From Lotus japonicus (taxonomy: Eukaryota > Streptophyta > Magnoliopsida > Fabales > Fabaceae), in assembly GCF_012489685.1 (NCBI RefSeq), contig NC_080044.1, positions 32,357,021-32,421,020 of the forward strand: a stretch of DNA of 64,000 nucleotides, in the 5' to 3' direction. This document shows, piece by piece, positions 23,915 to 33,746 of this stretch; the stretch's first letter is position 1; each line of letters opens with the position of its first letter. The position numbers were made by a program, and so were the translations under genes. The notes beneath the pieces are model-generated. The model was not told the DNA's origin. It searched no databases and saw only the letters and a list, made by a program, of their open reading frames with translations.

Positions 23915-24204
23915 TGTAACGCTTCGACTTTTGAGGGTCACAATAGTAACCATTTTAGAAATAAATGTTATTTTCTTTAAGGTTGTTTTCAAAGTATTTT
24001 CAAAACATGTTATGCATACTCCCAACAGTAGTAAATATATCTCCGACCTGGACCAAGACAAGTAACGATAGATGCCGACAACATTTACAACCCAGAATAA
24101 AGAGAATTAGACTGGACAATTAAATCGTGTAAGCAAATGACTCCATAAGTTCGATATTATCCCTATGATTCCCTCGTAGGAGAACCGCATGAAAGCAACG
24201 TATC
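23915..24204 (-). repeat. Diverged gypsy LTR fragment, older layer
   Basis: Begins TGTAACGCTTCGACTTTTGAGGGTC and shortly after 'agtaacc', the same arrangement as the ends of the large gypsy LTRs (TGTAACACCCCGATTTC...AGTAACC) but clearly diverged. It seems to be an older LTR end into which the outer solo LTR was inserted. Confidence 0.4.
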
Positions 24205-24594
24205 TGTAACACCCCGATTTCCGGGTGCCACTTTAGTAACAAAAAATAAACTTTACGCGGAAAACAGGTATTTTTTTTTTCCGTTTGATTCCTTTTAAAT
24301 CAAGCAATAGAAAATAAAGACATAGCTCAACCACTAAACTAACCAATATACATCAAATATAAACATGTACAGCCTCAGCTGCACTTCCACGTCACGCGCA
24401 CTCGCAGTGACTCCAAAGTAGTGTGCCCGTAGGCAAATATATACAGAACCAGAAGTGTGAGTAAGAAAGTTTATAATTACAACCCACTAGGAGAAAGTCG
24501 GCCTCAAAATGGCCTAAGCAAAGACCCCTATAGTCCGACAGACTCTCTGTGATCCTCAGCAAGAGAACCACACAAAAAGCCATGCATCGGGAAC

Positions 24595-24873
24595 CTACTC
24601 TGTCCCAAAAGTAAAACGAATCAGAGCTCTACACAAAATATGACGCCTGCCTAAACCTACCCTTCCAGTACTGCTCACATAACCGAGTCCACAGCGAACT
24701 GAAGTTGGCAAGTTGAAGCTCAGCTCCATGCGTCGTAGAACTCCCTCCGTCAGACGTCCACGCTCGTCAGTACGGTCCTCCAACTCAAACCTGATCCTCC
24801 CCGAGGGAGAGACCATCGAATCCCAATCCACCGTCGACATCTGGCAGCAGGCCGACCGCCCAAACACAAACAT
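24595..24873 (-). other. LTR-embedded reading frame (outer copy)
   Basis: A 92-codon frame in the LTR sense direction, starting VFGRSACCQMS and continuing SPSGRIRFE, EDRTDERGRLT, RRMELSFNLP. The same peptide blocks appear in the inner LTR (38834-40020). Not homologous to gag or pol as far as I can tell; function unknown. Confidence 0.45.
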
Positions 24874-25085
24874 GAAACCAGAGCCAAGGCGCTAGGGTCA
24901 ACTCACGGAATAAAGTAGATATACACTCAACATGTGATATGGGGTATAGATATATATGTTGTTATATAAACATATAGATAATCCTAGCATGTTATGGCTC
25001 TAACAATGCTTCAATAAATCAAACAGCACACAATCCCAGTCAGAATGAATGTATGCGTGAAATGCAATCAATATGATCCGGATTG

Positions 25086-25312
25086 TGACGCGTTCCCGTT
25101 CGCCACAAGTGAAGCATTCCCGTTCTTCACTATGGATGAACCATTCCCGTTATTCATCCTGGATGAACCATTCCCGTTATTCATCCTTGGTGAACCATTC
25201 CCGTTATTCACCGTATGATGAACCATTCCCGTTATTCATCATATATGCATTGGTGAACCATTCCCGTTATTCACCATGAGATGCACAGGTGAACCATTCC
25301 CGTTATTCACCC
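25086..25312. repeat. LTR minisatellite, 'gaaccattcccgttattca' units
   Basis: About seven imperfect units of 22-36 bp each ending in ATTCCCGTTATTCA or a close variant. The inverse copy in the inner LTR is at about 38410-38640, so the array is an inherited part of this LTR family. Confidence 0.8.
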
Positions 25313-25394
25313 GATTGACGCAATATGGTTAGCCAAACATCGAATCGTCCTCACCACACAAGCGTTTAGCTCAAAACCCAATATCAAAACCAAG

Positions 25395-25685
25395 AGTTAG
25401 TGTCGGTCAATACAACACAACTCGGAGATAGTGTCGGTCAATACAACACAACTCCAATAACAAAACCCAAAATCAAAGCCAGAGTCAGTGTCGGTCAATA
25501 CAACACGACTCGGAGTTAGTGTCGGTCAATACAACACAACTCCACCCACAGGAGTACACAAGGGTCTAGTGTCGGTCAATACAACACAGCCCAAGCAACA
25601 AGAGCACTAAGTGTTGGTCAATACAACACAACTCCAACAACAAGAGAACCCAAGGGATTAGTGTCGGTCAATACAACACAACCCC
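25395..25685. repeat. LTR repeat, 'agtgtcggtcaatacaacac' units
   Basis: Seven spaced copies of AGTGTCGGTCAATACAACAC, usually followed by 'actc' and variable spacers. The inverse set lies at about 38170-38330 in the inner LTR. Confidence 0.8.
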
Positions 25686-25919
25686 AACAATAAGAGTACG
25701 TAAGGTACTCGGTGACTTTCAATCATCACCGTAGCTCACCTCAGTGGCTTTCCCCAATCCAAAACTGTAAGACCTGGATTTTCAGAACAAGTTAACTTCC
25801 GACTCACGCGTAGAATCAGTGTAAGCGTGACAGGAGTTTGATATTTGAGAAAGATTAATGAAGAAGAAAGTTCAGGAATTGCTTGAGGAATGATGCGTAG
25901 TTGCTTTCGGAGTTAGTGC

Positions 25920-27126
25920 TGTAAGATCAAGTTTTGATCTAGTAGTACAACTCTATGTTTTGATGATTACAAGTTAACCTTTTGATATGAACAATTGTGG
26001 TACTCTAACGTGTTTTTCTGAGTGTGCTATTTACAGGCTCTGACCTCAACTCAATCTCACACAAATCAGAAGCACTGTGTATAAAGAGTGACCCAAGCAA
26101 CGCTTTCGCATTCACCATGTTCAGTATGAACAGTGGAAAAGCTTCAGAAGTTCTGAAGTTATACAAACTCTGATGTGGACTCAGTCACTAGAAGTTCTGA
26201 AGATCCAGAAAGTCTGATAACCAAGAAACACTAAAGGCTCAGATGTTCTGATGGTGTAGAAGACTCTGAAGATCCAGAAGCTGAATAGTGGAAACTCTGA
26301 AGTCCAGAAGCAAGAAACTCTGAAGGCCATGTTCTTCCCTCTGAGTTCAGAATCAGAAGATACAATGGTCAGAGGATCTGTGCTTTCCCTCTGACTCTGA
26401 TCAACCGGCTTCACAAGTTCCAATATGAAGCATTCCCCTGATCAGAAGTCTCCTAGGTTTAAAGGTCGCGTCGCTATCCAAGTACAAAAGCTACTGTACC
26501 TTCCTGACGACCTACCTAACGTTCTCAGCCACAGCAGAAGCTGGATTTTCCAGAACTGCCCTCCAACGGTAGCATTTCCCATGCATCGCTCAACCCTAAT
26601 CCTTGGAGTATATAAAGAGGCTGAAGACTGAAAGAAACGGCTAGAAGCAATACATACGCGCAAGACATATTTAAAATCTTCTAAGTTTTCTTTCATCTGA
26701 AATTCATTGAGTTTACTATTAGCTTTTTAGAAGCAAATCTCTTGTAAACAATTCTTTGATAAACAGTTTGTTTAGTTCCTTTAGGAGATCAAGGTTGATC
26801 GGATCCTAGAGAAGACTAAGAGAGTGAATCTTAGTGTGAGCTAAGTCAGTGTAATTGTTAGTCACTTGTAGGTTTCAAGTGCAGTTGTAACTCTTACCTG
26901 ATTAGTGGATTGCCTTCATTCTAAGAAGGAAGAAATCACCTTAACGGGTGGACTGGAGTAGCTTGAGTGATTTATCAAGTGAACCAGGATAAAATCCTTG
27001 TGTGCTTTTCTATCTCTTTTCTTTAGCACTTAAGTTCTCGAAAGATTTGTCTAAATCTTTAAGGTGGAAGTTTTATATTGAAAACGTTATTCAAACCCCC
27101 CCTTTCTACCATTTTTCATACCTTCA
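25920..27126 (+). repeat. 5' LTR of the SIRE-like element
   Basis: 1207 bp, TGTAAGATCAAG...ACCTTCA. Contains a TATA box TATATAAA at 26609-26616. Rich in 'ctctgaagatccagaag'-type short repeats in the U3 part. Confidence 0.95.
26609..26616 (+). promoter_or_regulatory. TATA box of the copia LTR promoter
   Basis: TATATAAA in the middle of the 5' LTR, the expected U3 position for the start of genomic RNA. The identical copy in the 3' LTR is at about 35631-35638. Confidence 0.7.
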
Positions 27127-27128
27127 AT

Positions 27129-27140
27129 TGGTATCAGAGC
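27129..27140 (+). promoter_or_regulatory. Primer-binding site (initiator tRNA-Met)
   Basis: TGGTATCAGAGC, two bases after the end of the 5' LTR, complementary to the 3' end of plant initiator tRNA-Met. Confidence 0.93.
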
Positions 27141-27198
27141 GCAAGTTCTGATTACCACACCTAACAGTGTTCAGTGATCCGGGCCGGTGTGAAAAACA

Positions 27199-29109
27199 AT
27201 GGCTGCCACCACCAGTGAAACTCAAAGAGATGGTTACAATGCAAAGCCTCCTATGTTCGACGGTCAAAGGTTCGAATATTGGAAAGATAGACTGGAAAGT
27301 TTCTTTCTGGGTTTCGATGCAGATCTCTGGGATATTATTGTGGATGGCTACGAGCGTCTAGTTGATGCAGATGGCAAGAAGATCCCAAGGTCAGAGATGA
27401 CTGCAGATCAAAAGAAGCTGTACTCACAACATCACAAAGCAAGAGAAATTCTTCTAAGTGCTATTTCCTATGAAGAGTACCAGAAGATTACAGATCGTGA
27501 GTTTGCAAAAGGCATTTTCGAATCTCTGAAGATGTCTCATGAAGGAAACAAGAAAGTCAAAGAATCAAAGGCATTGTCTTTGATCCAAAAGTATGAATCC
27601 TTCATCATGGAGCCAAATGAGTCCATTGAAGAAATGTTCTCCAGATTTCAGTTGCTTGTAGCTGGCATACGACCTCTCAACAAGAGCTACACAACAAAAG
27701 ATCATGTCATAAGGGTCATCAGGTGTCTTCCTGAAAGTTGGATGCCTTTGGTGACTTCAATAGAGCTCACGAGAGACGTTGAGAATATGAGTTTAGAAGA
27801 ACTCATCAGCATTTTGAAATGCCATGAGCTGAAGCGCTCAGAGATGCAAGATCTGAGGAAAAAGTCCATAGCCTTGAAATCCAAATCTGAAAAGGCTAAG
27901 GTTGAGAAGTCAAAAGCTCTTCAAGCTGAAGAAGAGGAATCTGAAGAAGCATCAGAAGATTCTGATGAAGATGAGCTGACTCTGATCTCCAAGAGACTCA
28001 ACCGCATCTGGAAGCACAGGCAGAGCAAGTTCAAAGGCTCTGGAAAGGCAAAAGGAAAGTATGAGTCCTCAGGCCAGAAGAAGTCTTCAATCAAGGAAGT
28101 CACATGTTTTGAGTGCAAAGAATCTGGGCACTACAAAAGTGATTGTCCAAAGTTGAAGAAAGACAAGAAGCCAAAGAAGCACTTCAAGACGAAGAAGAGT
28201 CTGATGGTGACATTTGATGAATCAGAGTCAGAGGATGTTGACTCTGATGGTGAAGTCCAAGGACTCATGGCGATTGTCAAAGACAAGGAAGCAGAGTCAA
28301 AGGAAGCTGTTGACTCTGACTCGGAATCAGAAGGAGATCCTAACTCAGACGATGAAAATGAGGTATTCGCTTCTTTCTCTACCTCTGAACTAAAACATGC
28401 ATTGTCTGATATTATGGATAAGTATAACTCCTTATTGTCTAAGCATAAGAAGCTTAAAAAGAACTTATCTGCTGTTTCCAAGACTCCTTCTGAACATGAG
28501 AAAATTATTTCTGATTTGAAAAATGATAATCATGCCTTGATCAATTCTAACTCTGTGCTTAAGAACCAAATTGGTAAGTTAGAAGAAATTGTTGCATGTG
28601 ATGCCTCTGATTGTAGAAATGAATCTAAGTATGAAAAGTCTTTTCAAAGATTCCTAGCTAAAAGCGTGGATAGAAGCTTAATGGCTTCAATGATCTATGG
28701 CGAAAGCAGAAATGGAATGCATGGCATTGGCTATTCTAAACCAATTAGAAATGAGCCCTCTGTGTCTAAAGCTAAATCCTTGTATGAATGCTTTGTTCCC
28801 TCTGGTACCATATTGCCTGATCCTGTACCTGCTAAAGTTGCTAAACATCCTCTTAAAAAGGGATCTTTCTCTATGTCTAAATATCATGCAAAAATTCCTT
28901 TACATTATCATGTTGAGAAACCCAAAGTTGTCAGAACTTCTGGGGTAACTAACAAGAGAGGACCCAAAAAGTGGGTACCTAAGGACAAGATTATCTATGT
29001 TGCAGATATCCTTGATAGCTCCACTGAAACACCAATCATGGTATCTGGACAGTGGATGCTCGCGTCACATGACGGGAGAAAGGCGTATGTTCCGAGAGCT
29101 GAAACTTAA
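27199..29109 (+). CDS. Copia gag with zinc knuckle
   Basis: Structural protein of the virus-like particle. The UBN2/retrotran_gag region begins at once (PPMFDGQRFEYWKDRL, about residue 16-32). A CCHC knuckle CFECKESGHYKSDC begins at about residue 303. After it come acidic, Asp/Ser/Glu-rich stretches and Lys-rich segments that may form coiled coil, typical of the long sirevirus gag. The initiator is the ATG 58 bases after the primer-binding site, in good plant context (aacaATGGC). The frame ends at 29107-29109, about 110 bases after the pol frame begins to make sense, so gag and pol are in different frames here. In related elements they are often one frame, so this is either programmed frameshifting or an indel. 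Confidence 0.92.
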   Translation: MAATTSETQRDGYNAKPPMFDGQRFEYWKDRLESFFLGFDADLWDIIVDGYERLVDADGKKIPRSEMTADQKKLYSQHHKAREILLSAISYEEYQKITDREFAKGIFESLKMSHEGNKKVKESKALSLIQKYESFIMEPNESIEEMFSRFQLLVAGIRPLNKSYTTKDHVIRVIRCLPESWMPLVTSIELTRDVENMSLEELISILKCHELKRSEMQDLRKKSIALKSKSEKAKVEKSKALQAEEEESEEASEDSDEDELTLISKRLNRIWKHRQSKFKGSGKAKGKYESSGQKKSSIKEVTCFECKESGHYKSDCPKLKKDKKPKKHFKTKKSLMVTFDESESEDVDSDGEVQGLMAIVKDKEAESKEAVDSDSESEGDPNSDDENEVFASFSTSELKHALSDIMDKYNSLLSKHKKLKKNLSAVSKTPSEHEKIISDLKNDNHALINSNSVLKNQIGKLEEIVACDASDCRNESKYEKSFQRFLAKSVDRSLMASMIYGESRNGMHGIGYSKPIRNEPSVSKAKSLYECFVPSGTILPDPVPAKVAKHPLKKGSFSMSKYHAKIPLHYHVEKPKVVRTSGVTNKRGPKKWVPKDKIIYVADILDSSTETPIMVSGQWMLASHDGRKAYVPRAET

Positions 29110-32101
29110 GCCTGGAGGCGAAGTTGGCTTTGGAGGAAATGAAAAGGGTAAAATTGTTGGTACTGGTACTATTTGTGTAGATAGTAGTCCATGCATTGAT
29201 AATGTGTTATTGGTAGACGGCTTAACACATAACTTATTGTCTATAAGTCAATTAGCTGACAAGGGTTATGATGTTATATTCAATCAAAAGTCCTGCCGGG
29301 CTGTAAGTCAGATCGATGGCTCTGTTCTGTTTAACAGCAAGAGGAAGAACAACATCTATAAGATCAGATTATCTGAGTTGGAGGCTCAGAATGTGAAGTG
29401 CCTTCTGTCTGTTAATGAAGAGCAGTGGGTATGGCATAGACGGTTAGGGCATGCCAGTATGAGAAAGATTTCTCAGCTGAGCAAGCTAAACCTTGTCAGG
29501 GGCTTACCCAATCTGAAGTTCGCTTCAGACGCTCTTTGTGAAGCATGTCAGAAAGGCAAATTCACAAAAGTCCCTTTCAAGGCAAAGAATGTTGTCTCAA
29601 CCTCAAGGCCGTTGGAACTTCTGCATATCAACCTTTTTGGACCAGTGAAAACTGAGTCTATAGGTGGCAAGAGATATGGGATGGTTATCGTTGATGACTA
29701 TAGCCGCTGGACATGGGTAAAGTTTCTAACCCGCAAGGATGAGTCTCATGCTGTGTTCTCTACCTTCATTGCTCAAGTGCAAAACGAGAAGGCTTGTAGG
29801 ATTGTGCGTGTCAGAAGTGACCATGGTGGAGAGTTTGAGAATGATAAGTTTGAGAGTCTGTTTGATTCCTATGGAATTGCACATGATTTCTCTTGTCCCA
29901 GAACTCCTCAACAAAATGGTGTTGTTGAGAGGAAGAACAGAACTCTTCAGGAGATGGCTAGAACCATGCTCCAAGAAACTGGCATGGCTAAGCACTTTTG
30001 GGCAGAGGCAGTAAATACAGCATGTTACATTCAGAACAGAATCTCTGTGAGACCAATTCTGAATAAGACTCCTTATGAATTGTGGAAGAACATAAAACCC
30101 AACATTTCTTATTTTCATCCTTTTGGCTGTGTTTGTTATGTTCTCAATACTAAGGATAGATTGCATAAATTTGATGCTAAGTCTTCTAAGTGTCTATTAC
30201 TCGGTTACTCTGAGAGATCTAAAGGTTTTAGATTTTATAATACTGATGCTAAGACTATTGAAGAATCTATTCATGTTAGATTTGATGATAAGCTTGACTC
30301 TGACCAGTCAAAGATAGTTGAAAAGTTTGCAGATTTAAGCATTAATGTTTCTGACAAAGGCAAAGCTCCAGAGGAAGATGAGCCAGAGGAAGATGAACCA
30401 GAGGAAGAAGCTGGTCCCTCTAACTCACAAACTCTGAAGAAGAGCAGAATCACTGCAGCTCACCCTAAGGAATTGATTCTGGGCAACAAAGACGAACCAG
30501 TTAGAACCAGATCTGCCTTCAGACCCTCTGAAGAGACCTTGCTCAGTCTGAAAGGATTGGTGTCCTTAATTGAACCCAAGTCCATAGATGAAGCTCTTCA
30601 GGACAAGGATTGGATTCTGGCCATGGAAGAAGAACTGAATCAATTTTCCAAGAACGATGTTTGGAGCTTAGTGAAGAAGCCTGAGAATGTCCATGTTATT
30701 GGAACGAAGTGGGTATTCAGAAACAAGCTGAATGAGAAAGGAGATGTAGTCAGAAACAAGGCAAGGCTAGTTGCTCAAGGCTACAGCCAGCAGGAAGGAA
30801 TAGACTACACTGAAACATTTGCTCCAGTAGCAAGACTGGAGGCAATCAGACTGTTGATCTCTTTCTCAGTAAATCACAACATAGTTCTACATCAGATGGA
30901 CGTAAAGAGCGCCTTCCTAAATGGTTATATCTCAGAGGAAGTCTATGTTCATCAACCCCCAGGTTTCGAAGATGAGAAGAAACCAGACCATGTGTTCAAA
31001 TTGAAGAAATCACTCTACGGTCTGAAGCAAGCTCCCGGAGCATGGTATGAGAGACTTAGCTCATTCCTTCTGGAGAATGAGTTTGTAAGGGGTAAAGTAG
31101 ATACAACTCTTTTTTGCAAGACTTATAAAGATGATATCTTAATTGTGCAAATTTATGTTGATGATATTATATTTGGTTCTGCTAATCAATCTCTATGCAA
31201 AGAATTTTCTGAGATGATGCAGGCTGAATTTGAGATGAGTATGATGGGAGAATTAAAGTACTTTCTGGGAATACAAGTTGATCAAACACCAGAAGGAACA
31301 TATATCCATCAGAGCAAGTACACTAAAGAACTTCTGAAGAAGTTCAATATGCTGGAATCTACAGTGGCCAAGACTCCAATGCATCCTACATGCATTCTGG
31401 AGAAAGAAGATAAAAGTGGTAAAGTACGTCAGAAGCTCTATCGTGGCATGATAGGTTCACTTCTATACTTAACTGCATCTAGGCCAGACATATTATTTAG
31501 TGTTCACTTATGTGCTCATTTCCAATCAGATCCAAGGGAAACCCACTTAACTGCTGTTAAGAGGATCCTAAGGTATCTGAAAGGCACCACTAACCTTGGC
31601 TTGATGTATAAGAAAACATCAGAGTATAAGCTTTCAGGTTATTGTGATGCTGATTATGCTGGAGATAGAACAGAGAGAAAAAGTACTTCTGGAAATTGTC
31701 AATTTCTGGGAAGCAATCTAGTCTCATGGGCAAGCAAGAGGCAATCAACCATTGCACTATCAACTGCAGAGGCAGAATATATCTCAGCAGCAATATGCAG
31801 CACTCAGATGCTCTGGATGAAACATCAGCTGGAGGATTATCAGATCCTTGAGAGCAATATCCCAATCTATTGTGATAACACTGCTGCAATCTCATTGAGT
31901 AAGAATCCTATCTTGCATTCAAGGGCAAAGCACATTGAGGTAAAGTATCACTTTATTAGAGATTATGTACAGAAGGGCGTACTTCTTCTGAAGTTTGTTG
32001 ATACTGACCATCAATGGGCAGATATCTTTACAAAGCCCTTAGCAGAGGATAGATTTAATTTTATTCTGAAAAATCTGAACATGGACTTTTGTCCAGAGTG
32101 A
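28997..32101 (+). CDS. Copia pol: protease, integrase, reverse transcriptase, RNase H
   Basis: 1034 codons. Protease active site WYLDSGCSRHMTG near residue 16; integrase zinc finger HRRLGH...CEACQKGK; integrase core with VRSDHGGEFEND and QNGVVERKNRT; RT with YVDDIIFGSA near residue 720; RNase H with DADYAGDRTERKSTSG and STAEAEYISA. Two key positions look damaged: the first integrase catalytic Asp is replaced by Asn (LLHINLFGP where the family has HIDLFGP), and KQAPGAW replaces the usual KQAPRAW in RT. The start codon shown is only the first Met in the frame; natural translation probably continues from gag. Confidence 0.92.
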   Translation: MLQISLIAPLKHQSWYLDSGCSRHMTGERRMFRELKLKPGGEVGFGGNEKGKIVGTGTICVDSSPCIDNVLLVDGLTHNLLSISQLADKGYDVIFNQKSCRAVSQIDGSVLFNSKRKNNIYKIRLSELEAQNVKCLLSVNEEQWVWHRRLGHASMRKISQLSKLNLVRGLPNLKFASDALCEACQKGKFTKVPFKAKNVVSTSRPLELLHINLFGPVKTESIGGKRYGMVIVDDYSRWTWVKFLTRKDESHAVFSTFIAQVQNEKACRIVRVRSDHGGEFENDKFESLFDSYGIAHDFSCPRTPQQNGVVERKNRTLQEMARTMLQETGMAKHFWAEAVNTACYIQNRISVRPILNKTPYELWKNIKPNISYFHPFGCVCYVLNTKDRLHKFDAKSSKCLLLGYSERSKGFRFYNTDAKTIEESIHVRFDDKLDSDQSKIVEKFADLSINVSDKGKAPEEDEPEEDEPEEEAGPSNSQTLKKSRITAAHPKELILGNKDEPVRTRSAFRPSEETLLSLKGLVSLIEPKSIDEALQDKDWILAMEEELNQFSKNDVWSLVKKPENVHVIGTKWVFRNKLNEKGDVVRNKARLVAQGYSQQEGIDYTETFAPVARLEAIRLLISFSVNHNIVLHQMDVKSAFLNGYISEEVYVHQPPGFEDEKKPDHVFKLKKSLYGLKQAPGAWYERLSSFLLENEFVRGKVDTTLFCKTYKDDILIVQIYVDDIIFGSANQSLCKEFSEMMQAEFEMSMMGELKYFLGIQVDQTPEGTYIHQSKYTKELLKKFNMLESTVAKTPMHPTCILEKEDKSGKVRQKLYRGMIGSLLYLTASRPDILFSVHLCAHFQSDPRETHLTAVKRILRYLKGTTNLGLMYKKTSEYKLSGYCDADYAGDRTERKSTSGNCQFLGSNLVSWASKRQSTIALSTAEAEYISAAICSTQMLWMKHQLEDYQILESNIPIYCDNTAAISLSKNPILHSRAKHIEVKYHFIRDYVQKGVLLLKFVDTDHQWADIFTKPLAEDRFNFILKNLNMDFCPE

Positions 32102-32547
32102 AGATGGATCAGAACCTCTGACTATGATACTTCTTGATCAGAAGATGTCTAGTCCAGAAGGTAACTCAATCAGAGTGTGTGTACCCACTGGTACTGACTC
32201 TGAAGCTGAGACAACAACACATGTGTCAGTATTTCTGATGCATAGTTCCTTGTGCCCGTGTGACAGTCTGTTATGATTGCGTGTAGATGTGCTTCTCTCC
32301 TGTGTGTGATTTGTGTATTTTACTGTTACTCTCTATCTTTAATTTTCAACCGTTGATCTTAAAGTGCTTTTTGAATCAACAACGGTTATTTGATAAAACC
32401 CACTATACACACACGTTCTCTTTCACTTCCGGTTTTTACTCTCGCACTCTCTCTGCTTTTCAAAACCGCTTACTCTCGATTTCTCTCTCGATCTCTCTTC
32501 ATCTTTCAACCTTCATCTTCTACCTCAAACCTTCAACCACTTCAAAA

Positions 32548-33561
32548 ATGGTGAGACAAACCAGAAGATCTACTGCAGATGCACCTCAGTTCCCTCACAT
32601 GGTAGTTGGTCTGGCAACGGGTCAAAGGGGCCCTGAGAATCCGACACAAGAACAAGTTCAAGCTCAGGAACAGAGTGTTCCAGTTGCAGAACGGGGCTGT
32701 GCCGTTCACTGTGTATATCCTCCTGAGGAACTCCAAGTCCTGGCAGAATGGAGATTCAACCTCGACAACCTGGCTACAAATGGGTATGATCTTCGTCCTG
32801 AAGTCCAAGCTCAAGGTTGGGGAAATTACTTCAACAGACTTCGAGGACCGGTGTATGATAGATTGGTCAAGGAATTCTGGAAGCACGCCGACTGCGATGA
32901 TACTCAGGTGGTATCTCATATTCTTGGCAGAAAGATCATCATCACGGAGAAGTCCTTCGTGAACTTGCTGGGTGCAGATACTGCTTATGGGTATCGGTTC
33001 CAACTCACGGAATCGAAGCTGAAACCCAGCACCAAGGATACAATCAACCAGGCCCTGTACACCACCTTCAAACCGGGCAAGACGAGTTACAAGGTGATGG
33101 ACCTTCACCCCAAACTCAGGATCTGGCACAAGATCCTGCTCCACTGCATAAACCAGAGACCGAAGGACAGTTCTCCAGACTACATCAACTTCAACCAGAA
33201 GGTGATGTTGTTCTTCATCCAAGACCAGAAGAAGATCTGCCTTCCCTACTTCCTGTTCTCCTACTTGAAGGAATGCATCCGGAAGTCTCGCACCACTGCC
33301 TCCATCAAGTCTGCAATCAAATATATCCCTTTTGGGAGGCTGCTCTCAGACTTTCTCATTGAAAGCAACCTGGTGTTTACTCCTGATGCTTCTGCTTCCA
33401 TTCCAGATCCTCAAGCTGCTCAGAATGTTCCTTCCAGTTCTACTCAGTCAAGCTCATCCAGACTCGACATCACGGAACAACGTCTTGACATTCATGAATC
33501 CATGCTGATTGAGATGAAGCACATGATGATGGAACTTCTGCGACGATCTGACAAACCTTAG
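32548..33561 (+). CDS. Third ORF of the SIRE-like element ('putative plant transposon protein' type)
   Basis: 337 residues from the ATG at 32548 (context aaaaATGGT). This start is preferred to an in-frame Met at 32287 because the stretch between looks like a CT-rich 5' leader. Central part WGNYFNRLRGPVYDRLVKEFW, LGRKIIITEKSFVNLLG, then HKILLHCINQRP and SAIKYIPFGRLLSDFL resembles proteins annotated as putative plant transposon protein. The C-terminus is Ser-rich followed by a short helix (RLDITEQRLDIHESMLIEMK) predicted to coil. Sireviruses often have an extra ORF here called 'env-like', but I see no signal peptide and no convincing membrane segment, so an envelope role is not supported. It starts 446 bases after pol, so a separate or spliced mRNA is implied. 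Confidence 0.8.
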   Translation: MVRQTRRSTADAPQFPHMVVGLATGQRGPENPTQEQVQAQEQSVPVAERGCAVHCVYPPEELQVLAEWRFNLDNLATNGYDLRPEVQAQGWGNYFNRLRGPVYDRLVKEFWKHADCDDTQVVSHILGRKIIITEKSFVNLLGADTAYGYRFQLTESKLKPSTKDTINQALYTTFKPGKTSYKVMDLHPKLRIWHKILLHCINQRPKDSSPDYINFNQKVMLFFIQDQKKICLPYFLFSYLKECIRKSRTTASIKSAIKYIPFGRLLSDFLIESNLVFTPDASASIPDPQAAQNVPSSSTQSSSSRLDITEQRLDIHESMLIEMKHMMMELLRRSDKP

Positions 33562-33714
33562 TTTTTAGGATCTCTTCATTTTTTTTCTTTTTCTTTAACG
33601 TTGTTTTAATTAAACTCTGTTTCCTTTTATTTATTTATTCTCTTTATTCGGTTGTGATTCTATTTGCATATCTATATATAATTGTGTCTCATATGTTTGC
33701 AAAATTTTTTTTAT

Positions 33715-33720
33715 TTTATT
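33715..33720 (-). terminator. Candidate poly-A signal of the antisense ORF
   Basis: AATAAA on the minus strand, about 27 bases beyond the antisense stop codon, in an A-rich context. Confidence 0.4.
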
Positions 33721-33746
33721 CATCATATTTCTTTACATCATAAAAT

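Noticed and set aside
25086..25685. CRISPR-like array of spaced short repeats
   Set aside because: Plant nuclear DNA, repeats and spacers are of irregular length, the array lies inside an LTR and has an inverted counterpart in a second LTR. It is a minisatellite.
29726..30166. 146-codon minus-strand frame inside pol
   Set aside because: Shadow of the integrase coding region, no independent evidence.
32542..33222. 226-codon open frame on the minus strand under ORF3
   Set aside because: It mirrors the plus-strand ORF3, has no promoter or leader features of its own and no recognisable family; treated as a shadow, unlike the antisense ORF at 33747-34139.
32548..33561. Calling ORF3 a retroviral envelope gene
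   Set aside because: No signal peptide, membrane segment or cysteine pattern of an envelope protein is visible; position alone is not enough.
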